From: Amycolatopsis nivea
GTDB taxonomy: Bacteria > Actinomycetota > Actinomycetes > Mycobacteriales > Pseudonocardiaceae
Assembly (NCBI RefSeq): GCF_004522235.1
Contig: NZ_SDLT01000039.1
Location: 34,964-98,963 of the forward strand
Direction: 5' to 3'
DNA: 64,000 bases
Below are positions 32,571-41,541 of this stretch, piece by piece. Both the position numbers and the translations under genes were made by a program. The first letter of the stretch is position 1; each line of letters opens with the position of its first letter. The notes beneath the pieces are model-generated. The model worked only from the letters and a program-made list of their open reading frames with translations, did not search any database and had not been told where the DNA came from.

Positions 32571-33623
32571 TCAGGGAAGCGGAGGCACCGCGCCCTCGTC
32601 GAGTTCGAGGTTGCCGTCGAAGTTGACGGACGAGTACGCCCGCAGCTTCTCGAGCCGGTGGTAGCCGTCGATCATTCTGACCGTCCCGGACTTGGACCGC
32701 ATGACGATCGACTGCGTCGTCGCGCCGCCCGCCCGGTAGTGGACGCCGCGCAGCAGGTCGCCGTCGGTGACGCCGGTCGCGCAGAAGAACACGTTGTCGC
32801 CGGTGACCAGGTCGTCGTTGAGCAGGATCCGGTCAAGGTCGTGACCGGCGGCGAGCGCCTTCTCGCGCTCCGCGTCGTCCTTCGGCCACAGCCGGCCCTG
32901 CAGTTCTCCGCCGAGGCACTTCATCGCGCACGCGGCGATGATGCCCTCGGGAGTGCCGCCGATGCCGAGCAGCATGTCGACGCCGGTGGTCGGCCGGGCC
33001 GCGGCGATGGCGCCCGCGACGTCGCCGTCCGAGATGAACCGGATCCGGGCACCCGCCTCGCGGACCTCTTTGACCAGCTGTTCGTGCCGCGGCCGGTCGA
33101 GGATGCAGACCGTCACGTCGCTGACGCTGGAGTTCTTCGCCTTCGCCACGCGCCGGATGTTCTCCGCGACCGGGGCGGAAATGTCCACCTTGCCCGCCGC
33201 GTCCGGGCCGACGGCCAGCTTCTCCATGTAGAACACCGCGGACGGGTCGAACATCGCCCCGCGTTCGGCGACGGCGAGCACGGCCAGCGCGTTCGGCATG
33301 CCCTTCGCCATGAGCGTGGTGCCGTCGACCGGGTCGACCGCAACGTCGCAGTCCGGGCCGTCGCCGTTGCCGACTTCTTCGCCGTTGAACAGCATCGGCG
33401 CTTCGTCCTTCTCGCCCTCGCCGATGACGACGACGCCGCGCATCGAGACGGTGGAGACGAGCTGGCGCATCGCGTCGACGGCAGCCCCGTCGCCGCCGAT
33501 CTTGTCGCCTCGGCCGACCCAGCGGCCGGCCGCCATCGCGGCTGCCTCGGTCACCCTCACCAGTTCCATGGCGAGGTTGCGATCAGGCGCTTCGCGTCGG
33601 CTGCGGTCACTGGCGGTGGTCAT
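32571..33623 (-). CDS. glpX: class II fructose-1,6-bisphosphatase
   Basis: 350 residues from ATG 33623, with GGGAGG 5 bases upstream; a longer frame was rejected. GlpX fold with VIGEGEKDEAPMLFNGE and the metal-binding DxxDG in VAVDPVDGTTLMAKG (Asp97, Asp100), plus LLGIGGTPEGIIAACAMKCL near the substrate site. It is the gluconeogenic phosphatase, essential for growth on non-sugar carbon in mycobacteria (Rv1099c). It follows the xse gene cluster and precedes an S1 protease gene in a minus-strand series. Confidence 0.95.
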   Translation of the reverse strand: MTTASDRSRREAPDRNLAMELVRVTEAAAMAAGRWVGRGDKIGGDGAAVDAMRQLVSTVSMRGVVVIGEGEKDEAPMLFNGEEVGNGDGPDCDVAVDPVDGTTLMAKGMPNALAVLAVAERGAMFDPSAVFYMEKLAVGPDAAGKVDISAPVAENIRRVAKAKNSSVSDVTVCILDRPRHEQLVKEVREAGARIRFISDGDVAGAIAAARPTTGVDMLLGIGGTPEGIIAACAMKCLGGELQGRLWPKDDAEREKALAAGHDLDRILLNDDLVTGDNVFFCATGVTDGDLLRGVHYRAGGATTQSIVMRSKSGTVRMIDGYHRLEKLRAYSSVNFDGNLELDEGAVPPLP

Positions 33624-33712
33624 GGTGGCCTCCCGGAACACGGTTCGTCAGCGGGTGCCCAGTCTGTCAGATCCCTAGACCACCTGACCGATTCAGCAAC
33701 GCATGGTGCACG

Positions 33713-33937
33713 TCACTCTGTGTCGTCGTCGGTCTCCACCGAGGCCAGCGCGGCCTCGATCCGCTCGCGGGCGCCTTCCAGATGCCGTTCGCACACTTTG
33801 GCGAGCCGCTCGCCCTTCTCCCAGAGCTCGAGCGACTGCTCCAGCGAAAGCCCGCCTGCCTCGAGTTCCTTCACCACTTCGACGAGCTGATCGCGGGCCT
33901 GCTCGTAACCGAGTCCGGCGGTGTCTGCTTCGCTCAC
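33713..33937 (-). CDS. xseB: exodeoxyribonuclease VII small subunit
   Basis: 74 residues from GTG 33937. The family core is clear: GYEQARDQLVEVVKELEAGG, LSLEQSLELWEKGERLAKVC and LEGARERIEAAL, a two-helix coiled coil that wraps XseA. The acidic C-terminal tail is normal. The partner xseA lies about 1 kb upstream on the same strand, but two small genes intervene, whereas the pair is usually adjacent. Confidence 0.92.
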   Translation of the reverse strand: MSEADTAGLGYEQARDQLVEVVKELEAGGLSLEQSLELWEKGERLAKVCERHLEGARERIEAALASVETDDDTE

Positions 33938-34011
33938 GTTCTCCGACCTTGTGGTGCACGGGGCTGTCGGCGCAGACTACCGCGCTCGGCGCTGCTGCCG
34001 GGGAGGCTCGG

Positions 34012-34494
34012 TCAGTCTCCCAGGTCCAGCTGCCAGCCGTTACGCTCGGCGTCGTCCGCGTCCTTCCACATAGTGCCGCGATGGTCGTTGCCGATATGCA
34101 CGCCGTAGCGCTCGGCGCTGGGAACGTCGGTGAATTCGAAAGTGAAGGTCCGTACCCAGACGCCGTCGACGATGTCGGTCGCGCCGCCGCTGCGGTGCAA
34201 GGTTGTGGTAGCGACTACCCGGCCAGTCTCGTCTACGAGCGTGACTTGTGCGCCCTCGCTGATGTCGCGGTAACCGTCGTATCCGTCGGCGGCCGATTTG
34301 GTGCATTGCATATCGCAGCGGAGGGACAGCGAGCCGGTGAGCGGCCCAGCACTCGATCCGAAGACGGCGATCAAGGCAGCGGCGAGTGCGCCAGCGAAGA
34401 CGACCACTCCGCCGACCCAGAGGAAGAGTTTGGTGCGGCTCGGTCTTGGCGGGTTCGCGATCAGCTGTGCGTTTGGGTCCGGGTCGGCTGTCAT
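34012..34494 (-). CDS. single-pass membrane protein, unknown, between xseA and xseB
   Basis: 160 residues from ATG 34494. A short cytoplasmic N-terminus precedes one transmembrane helix (about residues 24-44, LFLWVGGVVVFAGALAAALI). An extracytoplasmic beta-rich domain follows with a CDMQC cysteine pair and a later GVHIGNDHRGTMWKDADD. Codon use is slightly less GC-extreme than that of the neighbours. AGACAGGA serves as a weak ribosome site. No family was recognised. Its position between xseA and xseB suggests a later insertion rather than a role in exonuclease VII. Confidence 0.68.
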   Translation of the reverse strand: MTADPDPNAQLIANPPRPSRTKLFLWVGGVVVFAGALAAALIAVFGSSAGPLTGSLSLRCDMQCTKSAADGYDGYRDISEGAQVTLVDETGRVVATTTLHRSGGATDIVDGVWVRTFTFEFTDVPSAERYGVHIGNDHRGTMWKDADDAERNGWQLDLGD

Positions 34495-34594
34495 CGTCCT
34501 GTCTCGCTCTCTTCGTCGTGAATGAGCGAATAGACGTGTTGATCATCCCGGTCGTTACAGCGGGTGATCTACGATTTGAGCCTGCTGTATGCCG

Positions 34595-34984
34595 CTATCG
34601 CGGGAAATGCGCCCGCTGCGGGCCCGCGACCACCGCGCTGGCCATCGCGTGGTCGTATCCGACGAAGGCCAGCGCGAACTCCTGCCCGTCACCGTCCGCG
34701 ATGGCGTCCTCGAGGTTCTCCTGCGCGCTCGCCACGCGTCGCCGATGGCCGGTCCCTTCGGCGAACCACCACCGGACGCCGACGTGCTCGGACGTTGCCT
34801 CGGACAGCCGCCTGAGCTGCGGGGCCAGCCCGCGCCGAGCCGCGGTGCCGCAGCCGGCGAGCAGGGCGGTCCAGCATTCGTCGGCGGCCCGGTCGGTGAC
34901 CAGGGCCTGCCGCAGCAGGAGACCGGCGTCGAGCCGGGCGGCGGCGTCCACCGTGAGCGGGAGGAACGCCGGGGCCCGGTGCAT
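34595..34984 (-). CDS. small conserved hypothetical protein coupled to xseA
   Basis: 129 residues. The ATG at 34984 overlaps the xseA stop (TGATG), so translation is probably coupled. The product is soluble and helical: LTVDAAARLDAGLLLRQALV, then a central Arg/Ala-rich helix, RWWFAEGTGHRR and a C-terminal FALAFVGYDHAMASAVVAG. No recognised family. A 100-base gap follows before the next minus-strand gene. Confidence 0.62.
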   Translation of the reverse strand: MHRAPAFLPLTVDAAARLDAGLLLRQALVTDRAADECWTALLAGCGTAARRGLAPQLRRLSEATSEHVGVRWWFAEGTGHRRRVASAQENLEDAIADGDGQEFALAFVGYDHAMASAVVAGPQRAHFPR

Positions 34985-36249
34985 CACGGCCGGTCTCCTT
35001 CCGGTGCGGGTGTCGTCGGCTCGACGGACTCGGCCACCGCGTGGACCGCCCCGTCGGCGACCCGTACGCGCAGCTGCGCTCCGTCCTCGATCTGGGAGAC
35101 GGAGCGGAGCACGTGGAGGTTGCCTGCGGAATCCGTGAACTGGACGACGGCGTACCCGCGTTCCATCGTGGCCGCCGGGCCGAGCGCGGCCAGCTTGCCC
35201 CGTGCGTTCGCGACCTCCGCCTGGTCCTTGGCGAGCAGGCTGAGCATCGCGCGCCGGCCGCGTTCGCGGTGCATCTCGAGGTCGCTGAGGCGGCGTTCGA
35301 TCGGACCCAGCGGATCGGCCAGCGACGGACGGCTGCGCAGCTGGGTCAGCAGCCGCGTCTCCCGGTCGACCCAGCCGTGCAGCGCGCGCCGGCCGCGGTC
35401 GCGCATCTGCCGGACCCGCGCGGTTTCCTCGCGGACGTCCGGCACGATGCGCTTGCTCGCGTCGGTCGGAGTGGAACAGCGCAGGTCGGCGACATAGTCG
35501 AGCAGGGGAGTGTCCGGCTCGTGCCCGATCGCGCTGACGATCGGCGTGCCCGCGGCCGCGACCGCCCGGCACAGCGCCTCGTCGGAGAACGGCAGCAGAT
35601 CCTCGACGCTGCCGCCGCCGCGGGCGATGACGATCACGTCGACGTCCGGGTCTTTGTCCAATATGGACAGTGCGCGGAGGATCTGCGGCACCGCCTGCGA
35701 ACCCTGGACGGCGGTGTTCAGCACCTTGAACAACACGTGCGGCCAGCGTGCCTGCGCGTTCGCCAGCACGTCCCGCTCAGCCGCCGACGCGCGTCCGGTG
35801 ATCAGCCCGATTCCCTTGGGCAGAAAGGGAATCGGCCGCTTCCGTTCGCGGGCGAACATGCCCTCGGCGGCCAGCAGCTTGCGCAGCCGTTCGATCCGCG
35901 CGAGCAGTTCGCCGATGCCGACCGCGCGGATCTGGTCCGCGCGCAGGCTCAGCGTGCCTCGGCCGAAAAAGAACGACGGCTTGGCGTGGATGACCACGCG
36001 GTCGCCTTCGCGCAGCGGCGTCGGCAGTTCGCGCACCAGCCACATCGGACAGGTGACGGACATCGAGACGTCCGCGGACGGGTCGCGCAGGGTCAGGAAC
36101 GCGGTCTGCGTGCCGGGCCGCGCGTTCATCTGCGTGACCTGGCCTTCGACCCAGACGTCGCCGAGCCGGTGGACCCAGTCGCCGATCTTGCGCGCGACAG
36201 TGCGGACCGGCCACGGATTCTCCGCGCTGGTGGCGGGGTCGTTGCTCAC
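34984..36249 (-). CDS. xseA: exodeoxyribonuclease VII large subunit
   Basis: 421 residues from GTG 36249, which overlaps the stop of the upstream gene (GTGA). N-terminal OB fold (VWVEGQVTQMNARPGTQTAF to RVVIHAKPSFFFGRG), then the catalytic domain with ITGRASAAERDVLANAQARW, VIVIARGGGSVEDLLPFSDE, VSAIGHEPDTPLLDYVADLR and STPTDAS, followed by the long coiled-coil segment that binds XseB. It degrades single-stranded DNA in both directions. In mycobacteria the order is Rv1109c-xseA-xseB; here two genes separate xseA from xseB. Confidence 0.95.
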   Translation of the reverse strand: MSNDPATSAENPWPVRTVARKIGDWVHRLGDVWVEGQVTQMNARPGTQTAFLTLRDPSADVSMSVTCPMWLVRELPTPLREGDRVVIHAKPSFFFGRGTLSLRADQIRAVGIGELLARIERLRKLLAAEGMFARERKRPIPFLPKGIGLITGRASAAERDVLANAQARWPHVLFKVLNTAVQGSQAVPQILRALSILDKDPDVDVIVIARGGGSVEDLLPFSDEALCRAVAAAGTPIVSAIGHEPDTPLLDYVADLRCSTPTDASKRIVPDVREETARVRQMRDRGRRALHGWVDRETRLLTQLRSRPSLADPLGPIERRLSDLEMHRERGRRAMLSLLAKDQAEVANARGKLAALGPAATMERGYAVVQFTDSAGNLHVLRSVSQIEDGAQLRVRVADGAVHAVAESVEPTTPAPEGDRP

Positions 36250-36881
36250 TGGCCTTCCGCGGGGTCGCCCGGCTGTTCCTCGGCCTTGCGTGCGTTGCCG
36301 ATCCGCCGCGCGAGCATGCCGACGAACGACGCCCGGTCGGCGTGGGACTTCTCGTACTCCAGCAGCTCTTCCAGCTGGGGCACGGTCAACCGGCGCAGCC
36401 GAGCGCGCAGCTGCGGGAGGGTCAGCTCGTCGTAATTGCCCAGCCCGGCCGGGCCGGAGGAGCTGTCGTTCTCGCCCTCGGAGTGTTCCTCGGCGAGCGC
36501 GCGGGTCTCCTCCACCCACGGATCGTCGATGGTTTCCGCGGCGAGATCCGGCGGCTGCGCGCGATGGCCGTTGGTACGCGGCTCGGGCAGGTCGTCGACC
36601 GGCACGAGCGTGGGCCGGGACGGGGCGAACTCGGGCTCGGCGTCCTCGTCGAACGTGGCCCAGCTGGGCGTGTCCTCGACCGGACGCAGCATCGACAGCG
36701 CGTCGTCGCCCTTGATGGCCAGCTCGGTGACCTGCTGCTGGACGCGCATGGACAGCTGCAGCACCTGGCTCACGACGGTGACCGGCAGGCCGGTGAGCTG
36801 CTTCGGGAGCTCACGAACCCGCTCGGCGGTGGTGACGGCGAGGCCCGCGGCGACCCGGAGGGGGAGCGGGAGTGGCTTCAT
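36246..36881 (-). CDS. lipid droplet-associated protein (Rv1109c-like)
   Basis: 211 residues from ATG 36881, overlapping the start of xseA by 4 bases. The N-terminal amphipathic region (LPLPLRVAAGLAVTTAERVR, then LPVTVVSQVLQLSMRVQQQV) is typical of actinobacterial lipid-droplet/granule-associated proteins. An acidic linker follows, then a C-terminal helical domain with YDELTLPQLRARLRRLTVPQ and LLEYEKSHADRASFVGML, a fold reminiscent of a SAP-like or E3-binding helix pair. The position directly upstream of xseA and divergent from ispH matches Rv1109c. The lipid-droplet role is by family annotation. Confidence 0.78.
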   Translation of the reverse strand: MKPLPLPLRVAAGLAVTTAERVRELPKQLTGLPVTVVSQVLQLSMRVQQQVTELAIKGDDALSMLRPVEDTPSWATFDEDAEPEFAPSRPTLVPVDDLPEPRTNGHRAQPPDLAAETIDDPWVEETRALAEEHSEGENDSSSGPAGLGNYDELTLPQLRARLRRLTVPQLEELLEYEKSHADRASFVGMLARRIGNARKAEEQPGDPAEGQ

Positions 36882-37031
36882 GGGTCCAGCGTGCCGCATC
36901 AGGGCTGTTCTGCCCAACCGAACGGGTGGCCAGGGGCACCGGACGTGACGCCCGGCACAGCCTGAATGGCCGCCGCCATCATCCGAACGAGGACTTCAAC
37001 CCCGGATCGGCACTGCCCGTACCCTGGAGGC

Positions 37032-38042
37032 ATGACTTCTGCGAGTCCCGGAACCGAACCCGCCGGTACCCCGACGATCTCCCGGTCCGGCGCCGCCAAA
37101 CGCGTGCTGCTCGCGAAGCCGCGCGGGTACTGCGCCGGTGTTGACCGCGCGGTCGTCGCCGTCGAGAAGGCGCTCGAGCTGTACGGGCCGCCGGTGTACG
37201 TGCGCAAGGAAATCGTGCACAACCGGCACGTCGTCGAAACTCTGCGCGAACGCGGCGTGATTTTCGTCGACGAGACGTCCGAGGTGCCCGAGGGCGCGCT
37301 CGTGGTGTTCTCCGCACACGGCGTCTCGCCCGCGGTGCACGCCGAGGCCGAGGAACGGAACCTGCGCACCATCGACGCGACCTGCCCGCTGGTCACCAAG
37401 GTGCACAAAGAGGTCAACCGCTTCGCCAAGGACGACTACGACATTCTTCTTATCGGCCACGAGGGCCACGAGGAGGTCGAAGGCACGGCCGGCGAGGCAC
37501 CGGACAAGGTGCAGCTGGTCGACAAGCCCGAGGACGTCGACAAGGTTGATGTGCGCGATCCGTCGAAGGTGATCTGGCTGTCGCAGACCACCCTGTCGGT
37601 GGACGAGACGATGGAACGCGTCGACCAGCTCCGCGACCGCTTCCCGACCTTGGCCGACCCGCCCAGCGACGACATCTGTTACGCCACCACCAACCGCCAG
37701 GTCGCGGTCAAGGCGATGGCCCCGGAATGCGACCTGGTGCTGGTCGTGGGCTCGAAGAACTCCTCCAACTCGAAGCGGCTGGTCGAGGTCGCTTTGAAGG
37801 CTGGCGCGTCGGCCTCGCACCTGATCGACTTCGCTTCGGAGGTCGACGAGGCGTGGCTCGAGGGCGTCTCGACGGTCGGGGTCACGTCCGGGGCCTCGGT
37901 GCCGGACGTGCTGGTGATGGACCTGCTGAAGTGGCTGGCCGAGCGCGGGTACGGGCAGGTTGACGAGGTGACTACGGCGAACGAGAAGATCGCTTTTGCG
38001 TTGCCTAAGGAGCTTCGGAAGGCTGTTAAGTCGGAGTCCTGA
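37032..38042 (+). CDS. ispH: 4-hydroxy-3-methylbut-2-enyl diphosphate reductase
   Basis: 336 residues from ATG 37032, with GGAGG 3 bases upstream; a longer frame was rejected. Three cysteines bind the Fe-S cluster: Cys34 in KPRGYCAGVDRA, Cys118 in DATCPLVTKVH and Cys216 in DICYATTNRQ. The proton-relay motif (VVGSKNSSNSKRLVEVA) and TSGASVPD are present. It is the last enzyme of the MEP pathway, making IPP and DMAPP, and so supplies the prenyl synthase near 14 kb. A strong terminator follows. Divergent from the lipid-droplet gene. Confidence 0.96.
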   Translation: MTSASPGTEPAGTPTISRSGAAKRVLLAKPRGYCAGVDRAVVAVEKALELYGPPVYVRKEIVHNRHVVETLRERGVIFVDETSEVPEGALVVFSAHGVSPAVHAEAEERNLRTIDATCPLVTKVHKEVNRFAKDDYDILLIGHEGHEEVEGTAGEAPDKVQLVDKPEDVDKVDVRDPSKVIWLSQTTLSVDETMERVDQLRDRFPTLADPPSDDICYATTNRQVAVKAMAPECDLVLVVGSKNSSNSKRLVEVALKAGASASHLIDFASEVDEAWLEGVSTVGVTSGASVPDVLVMDLLKWLAERGYGQVDEVTTANEKIAFALPKELRKAVKSES

Positions 38043-38203
38043 GGTTTCCGTTCGGTGCTGCGGTGGGCGGAGCGTTTGGCGCGCCGCTGAAGCTTTCGCC
38101 GCGAAGTCGTGCGAGCCGGCTCCGGTCGATTTGGCCGCTGAGCCGTGCAGTAGTTCGTGCTGAGTCACGACCCGGGGCGAGAGAATTCCTTTAGCCGCAA
38201 CGA

Positions 38204-38241
38204 AAAGGCCGCCGATCCCGGTGTGGGGATCGGCGGCCTTT
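38204..38241 (+). terminator. ispH terminator
   Basis: Perfect 16-base arms (AAAGGCCGCCGATCCC and its complement) with a 6-base loop, ending in CCTTTCTC, 161 bases after the ispH stop. Confidence 0.85.
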
Positions 38242-38272
38242 CTCGTTTGCCTTGTGCTGCCAGCTTCCGACG

Positions 38273-38631
38273 TGAGTTGGGTGCCCAGCCTTCGGCGGAT
38301 GGTCCGGTTCCTGTGTGGCTTGCGCGCCCGGTCGGCCCGCGTCGGGTGGTCCAGCTCCGGCCTGACTTGCGTGCTCGGTCAGGTTTGTCGGGGGGTCTGG
38401 TTTCGACCTGCCCTGCGCCCGGTCAGTCCTCTGTGGGTGGCCCGGCTCCAGCGTGACTTGCGTGCCCGGTCGGCTCTTGTCGGGTGGTCTAGTCCCAGCG
38501 TGACGTGCGTGCTCAGCCAGCTTTCGTAGGGTCGCCCAGTTTCGGCGTGACTTGCGTGCTCGGTCAGCCTTCGTCGGTTCGCCCGGTTCCGGCGTGGCCT
38601 GCGCGCTCGGTCAGCCCTCGTCTTCCCAAGG
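38273..38631. repeat. degenerate 47-bp tandem repeat, about 7.5 copies
   Basis: Units begin with TGACTTGCGTGCTCGGTCAG or variants at 38273, 38316, 38363, 38409, 38454, 38501, 38548 and 38595. Spacings of 43, 47, 46, 45, 47, 47 and 47 show the period. The last unit runs over the stop codon of the DUF6542 gene (38611-38613). It lies between the ispH terminator and that convergent gene; no coding function is seen. Confidence 0.85.
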
Positions 38632-39519
38632 ACGTTGGCGGCGCGGTGGTTCCCTGCGCGGCGGACGCGGACGCCCGGGAGGCGGCTCGTCCCCGCGCGG
38701 CCGACGGCGCGGCGGCGGAGCGTCACCCCGCGGATCACGACGGCGCGGATCGCCCTCCGGCGGCCGGGGCCGACGCCCTTCCGGCGGCGGCTTGCGACTA
38801 CCGCGCGGAGCGTTCGGGTCCATCGGCTCACGACGCGGTCGGGCACCCGGCTCGCCAGGCGGACGCGGCCGTCGCGGCGGGGGAGCGTCGAGATCCCGCG
38901 GCGGACGGCGACGGTTGCCCGGAGGCGGCGTCTGACCGGACTGCCCAGCGCGGCCGGCAGGCGGCCGCGAGCGCGGACGGCTGGCGGATTTGTCGTCGTC
39001 CTCGTCCCGACCGCGCGGGACTTTGCCGTCCTTGATCTTGACCGGTGCGTCCGGGTCGCGTTCGCGGTAGATGCGGAAGAAGCCGAACAGCAGCGTGACA
39101 CCGGTGGTGACCGCCATCGTCGGGAAGCCCTTGATCAGCGGCGTCCCGATGTTGAGCAGCTTCGACAGGGTGTCGCTGGCTTCCGGACCCCCGCCGGTCA
39201 GCAGCACCACACCCGGCACGGTGACGGCGAGCACCAGCGGCGGCTGCACCATCGGACCGAACAGTCCGCGTCTTTGCACCGCGCCGACCGCGATCACGGC
39301 CCCGAGGAAGTAGCCCGCCTTGAAAACAAAACCGAGGCTGCCGGTGGACTTCTCGTCGATGATGGCGCCGAGCACTGCCAAGCCGAAGCCCACGAGCACA
39401 GCCGCCCACCAGGGCAGGCCGCGCCTCGTGCCGACGACGAGACGCTCGTCCCACGGCACGGGGGCGTCATCGGCATCGGGATCGCTCTGGCGATCGCGTA
39501 TCGCGGTCACGAGGCACAC
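38611..39519 (-). CDS. DUF6542-type membrane protein with Pro/Arg-rich tail
   Basis: 302 residues from GTG 39519 (GTG 39510 also in frame). The N-terminal half has four transmembrane helices: LPWWAAVLVGFGLAVLGAII, GYFLGAVIAVGAVQRRGLFG, PPLVLAVTVPGVVLLTGG and PTMAVTTGVTLLFGFFRIY. From residue 165 on, the protein is a strongly basic low-complexity region of Pro, Arg, Gly and Asp, with many PPRR/RPPG units, probably a disordered cytoplasmic nucleic-acid- or partner-binding tail. It corresponds in position to Rv1111c. Function unknown. Confidence 0.76.
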   Translation of the reverse strand: MCLVTAIRDRQSDPDADDAPVPWDERLVVGTRRGLPWWAAVLVGFGLAVLGAIIDEKSTGSLGFVFKAGYFLGAVIAVGAVQRRGLFGPMVQPPLVLAVTVPGVVLLTGGGPEASDTLSKLLNIGTPLIKGFPTMAVTTGVTLLFGFFRIYRERDPDAPVKIKDGKVPRGRDEDDDKSASRPRSRPPAGRAGQSGQTPPPGNRRRPPRDLDAPPPRRPRPPGEPGARPRREPMDPNAPRGSRKPPPEGRRPRPPEGDPRRRDPRGDAPPPRRRPRGDEPPPGRPRPPRREPPRRQRPWEDEG

Positions 39520-40626
39520 CGTAGCCCGTACTTGTCACGATCTTGTTGGCACTGCCGAGGACAGCACGAAGCAGCCACTCGACCGCATGACATTTCGTAC
39601 GGTCGAGCGGTACCCGCGGTACGGCCTTCCCGCACCGCTCCGCCGAACGAGGAACCAGTGGACCAGACCTCTGACCAGCGGTGATACCGACGGTATGGTC
39701 CGGCTGCCCGTTTCCCGGCCCTGCGCTGACCCCAGGCTATGCCACCAGCCGACGACCGCGACGGCGGCGCCACCGGTCCTGTTCCGGAACATTCGCCGTT
39801 CTGGAACTTGACCGGGAATTGACGTTCCCGTGAGCCGCCTGAGCGTCCGGATCCTGCCCGCGCGACGTCGGAACCGTGCCCTTTCGCTCGCCCCGGCGGC
39901 AGTGTCCAACCTGGACTTCGCCGTTCGTTCCGGGCAATCCGGACCTTGGTGTCCGCTCGCTGCACTCAGCCGCAAGCGGTCGACGGTCGGCGCTGCGGAC
40001 GATGACCGCTTGGGCCGCGTCACCGTGTTGGCCGCCGACGCGTGACCTCCGGCCTACCGCTCACCGGGACGTCGCTGGGCTCTCCTCGGACGCCTGCCGC
40101 GCCACCGCCCGAGCGAGACCACGCTCCTCCTGCGAAGAGCGCCAGGGGCCGAGCCGCACCACGCCAGGCCGCGCAGTTGCTCCCTCGACGAGGCGCACTC
40201 CCGCTGGACGATGCCGAGCCAAATCGCCCGCCGAGGCACGCTCTGCCGGATCGCGCCACCTGACCCACGCCCGCCAAAGTGCACTGCCGTGGCTTACTCG
40301 GCCAGATCGCGCCGCCAGCGGCCATGCCGCCAGATCGCGCTGCATGGGCTCGGCTCGTCGGGACGTGCCACCGGATCCGTGTCCCGGACGCATGCCGCCG
40401 AACCGTGTCGCCACGGTCGCGCCTGCCAAGCCCGCGCAGATCGTCGCGCCAGACCAGGCAACCGCAACCTCGCCCTGCCCAACGTTAACCACGCTCCACG
40501 TGCGAGAGCATCAGCCCACGGCCGTCATCTGACGTCAGGAAGCCCCGTTGCGGAGCCCGCCCCGTAGGAGCACACCCTCGATCATCCGATCGCGACTGTC
40601 GAGCCCGCGGCCATCGCGCCGTGACC
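39520..40626. other. 1.1 kb without a credible gene
   Basis: Several open frames exist on both strands but show no domain, ribosome site or protein-like composition. Visible structure: the 12-base palindrome TGTTCCGGAACA at 39780, a near copy GTTCTGGAAC at 39798 and GGGAATTGACGTTCCC just after. A 13-base motif GCC(A/G)GATCGCGC occurs three times between 40245 and 40340. The stretch may be decayed coding sequence or regulatory DNA of the DUF6542 gene. Confidence 0.5.
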
Positions 40627-41541
40627 TCAACCAGCTGCCACCTCGTCTCCCTTCCGAAGCTGCGGCACCGGCGACGGACTGCCCGACGCGTCGGTGAGCG
40701 GCGCGACGGTCGCGCGGAACGACTCCAGTGCCTCGAGTTCCCGGCGGCGGGCCGAGACGAAGCGCTGCAGATGCGTAGAGGACAGATTCAGCGCCTCCAC
40801 CGCATTGCCCGCGGCTCGGTGTGCGGCGGCGGCGCCCGCGCGCACTTGCTCGACGTCCTCGACGAGCGCTCGGTCGCTGGCGGCGAACAGCGCTGCCGAC
40901 GCGAGCACCCCGAATCCCGTGGGGCCGCACAGGAAGACGCGGCGGTCGATCAGCCAGCGCAGCAGTTCGGGATCGGTGTCGAGGGCGGCGACGACGGCCG
41001 CGTCGGACGGGACGAACATGATGGTGCCGTAAATCGCGTCCGCCCAGCGCTGGTAGCCCTTGCCCGCCAGCTCCGCCGCGCGGGAGCGCAGCTGCCGGAC
41101 GTGGACGCGCAGCGCGTCGAGCCGTTCTTCCGGGTCGTCGGTCTCGACTGCCTCCGCCCAGATGGCCATGCTCGCTTTCGCGTCGACCGGTACCGCTCGG
41201 CCGCCGCCGACATTCAGCACCAGGTCGGGCTTCGCGCTTCCGCCGCCGCCCAAATCGGTCTGCAGGGTGAAGTGCAGTCCCTCCCGCAGTCCGAGTGCGC
41301 GCGCGGTTTCCACGAGCACCTGTTCGCCGAGTTCGCCGCGGCCGTGGATCGACGCGAACGCCACCTCGTACCGGCGCAGCGCGAGCTGCTGCTGGTCGCC
41401 TTTCGCACGCTCGGCCGCCACTAGCCGCGCGGCCGCGTCGGCGCGGCGCATTCCGTCGTTGTACAGCCGCCACAGCGCGACTACCGCGACGCACAGGAGC
41501 AGCGCGAGCACGACGGCCGCGGTGGTGATCACCGTCTCCAC
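40627..41541 (-). CDS. rmuC: RmuC-family DNA recombination protein
   Basis: 304 residues from GTG 41541, with GAGGAGGA 4 bases upstream. An N-terminal transmembrane helix (VITTAAVVLALLLCVAVVAL) is followed by a coiled-coil stretch and the RmuC nuclease-like core: GELGEQVLVETARALGLREG, PDLVLNVGGGRAVPVDAKAS (PD-(D/E)XK-like D-DAK), then WADAIYGTIMFVPSDAAVVA. It is shorter than typical RmuC (often 400 or more), mainly in the coiled coil. RmuC limits rearrangements at inverted repeats. It is divergent from sbcDC, which processes the same kind of structures. Confidence 0.85.
   Translation of the reverse strand: METVITTAAVVLALLLCVAVVALWRLYNDGMRRADAAARLVAAERAKGDQQQLALRRYEVAFASIHGRGELGEQVLVETARALGLREGLHFTLQTDLGGGGSAKPDLVLNVGGGRAVPVDAKASMAIWAEAVETDDPEERLDALRVHVRQLRSRAAELAGKGYQRWADAIYGTIMFVPSDAAVVAALDTDPELLRWLIDRRVFLCGPTGFGVLASAALFAASDRALVEDVEQVRAGAAAAHRAAGNAVEALNLSSTHLQRFVSARRRELEALESFRATVAPLTDASGSPSPVPQLRKGDEVAAG

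Noticed and set aside
39535..40023. 162-residue minus-strand open frame in the 1.1 kb gap
   Set aside because: Low-information Arg/Ser/Gly composition, no start signal, and overlapping frames of equal quality on the other strand.
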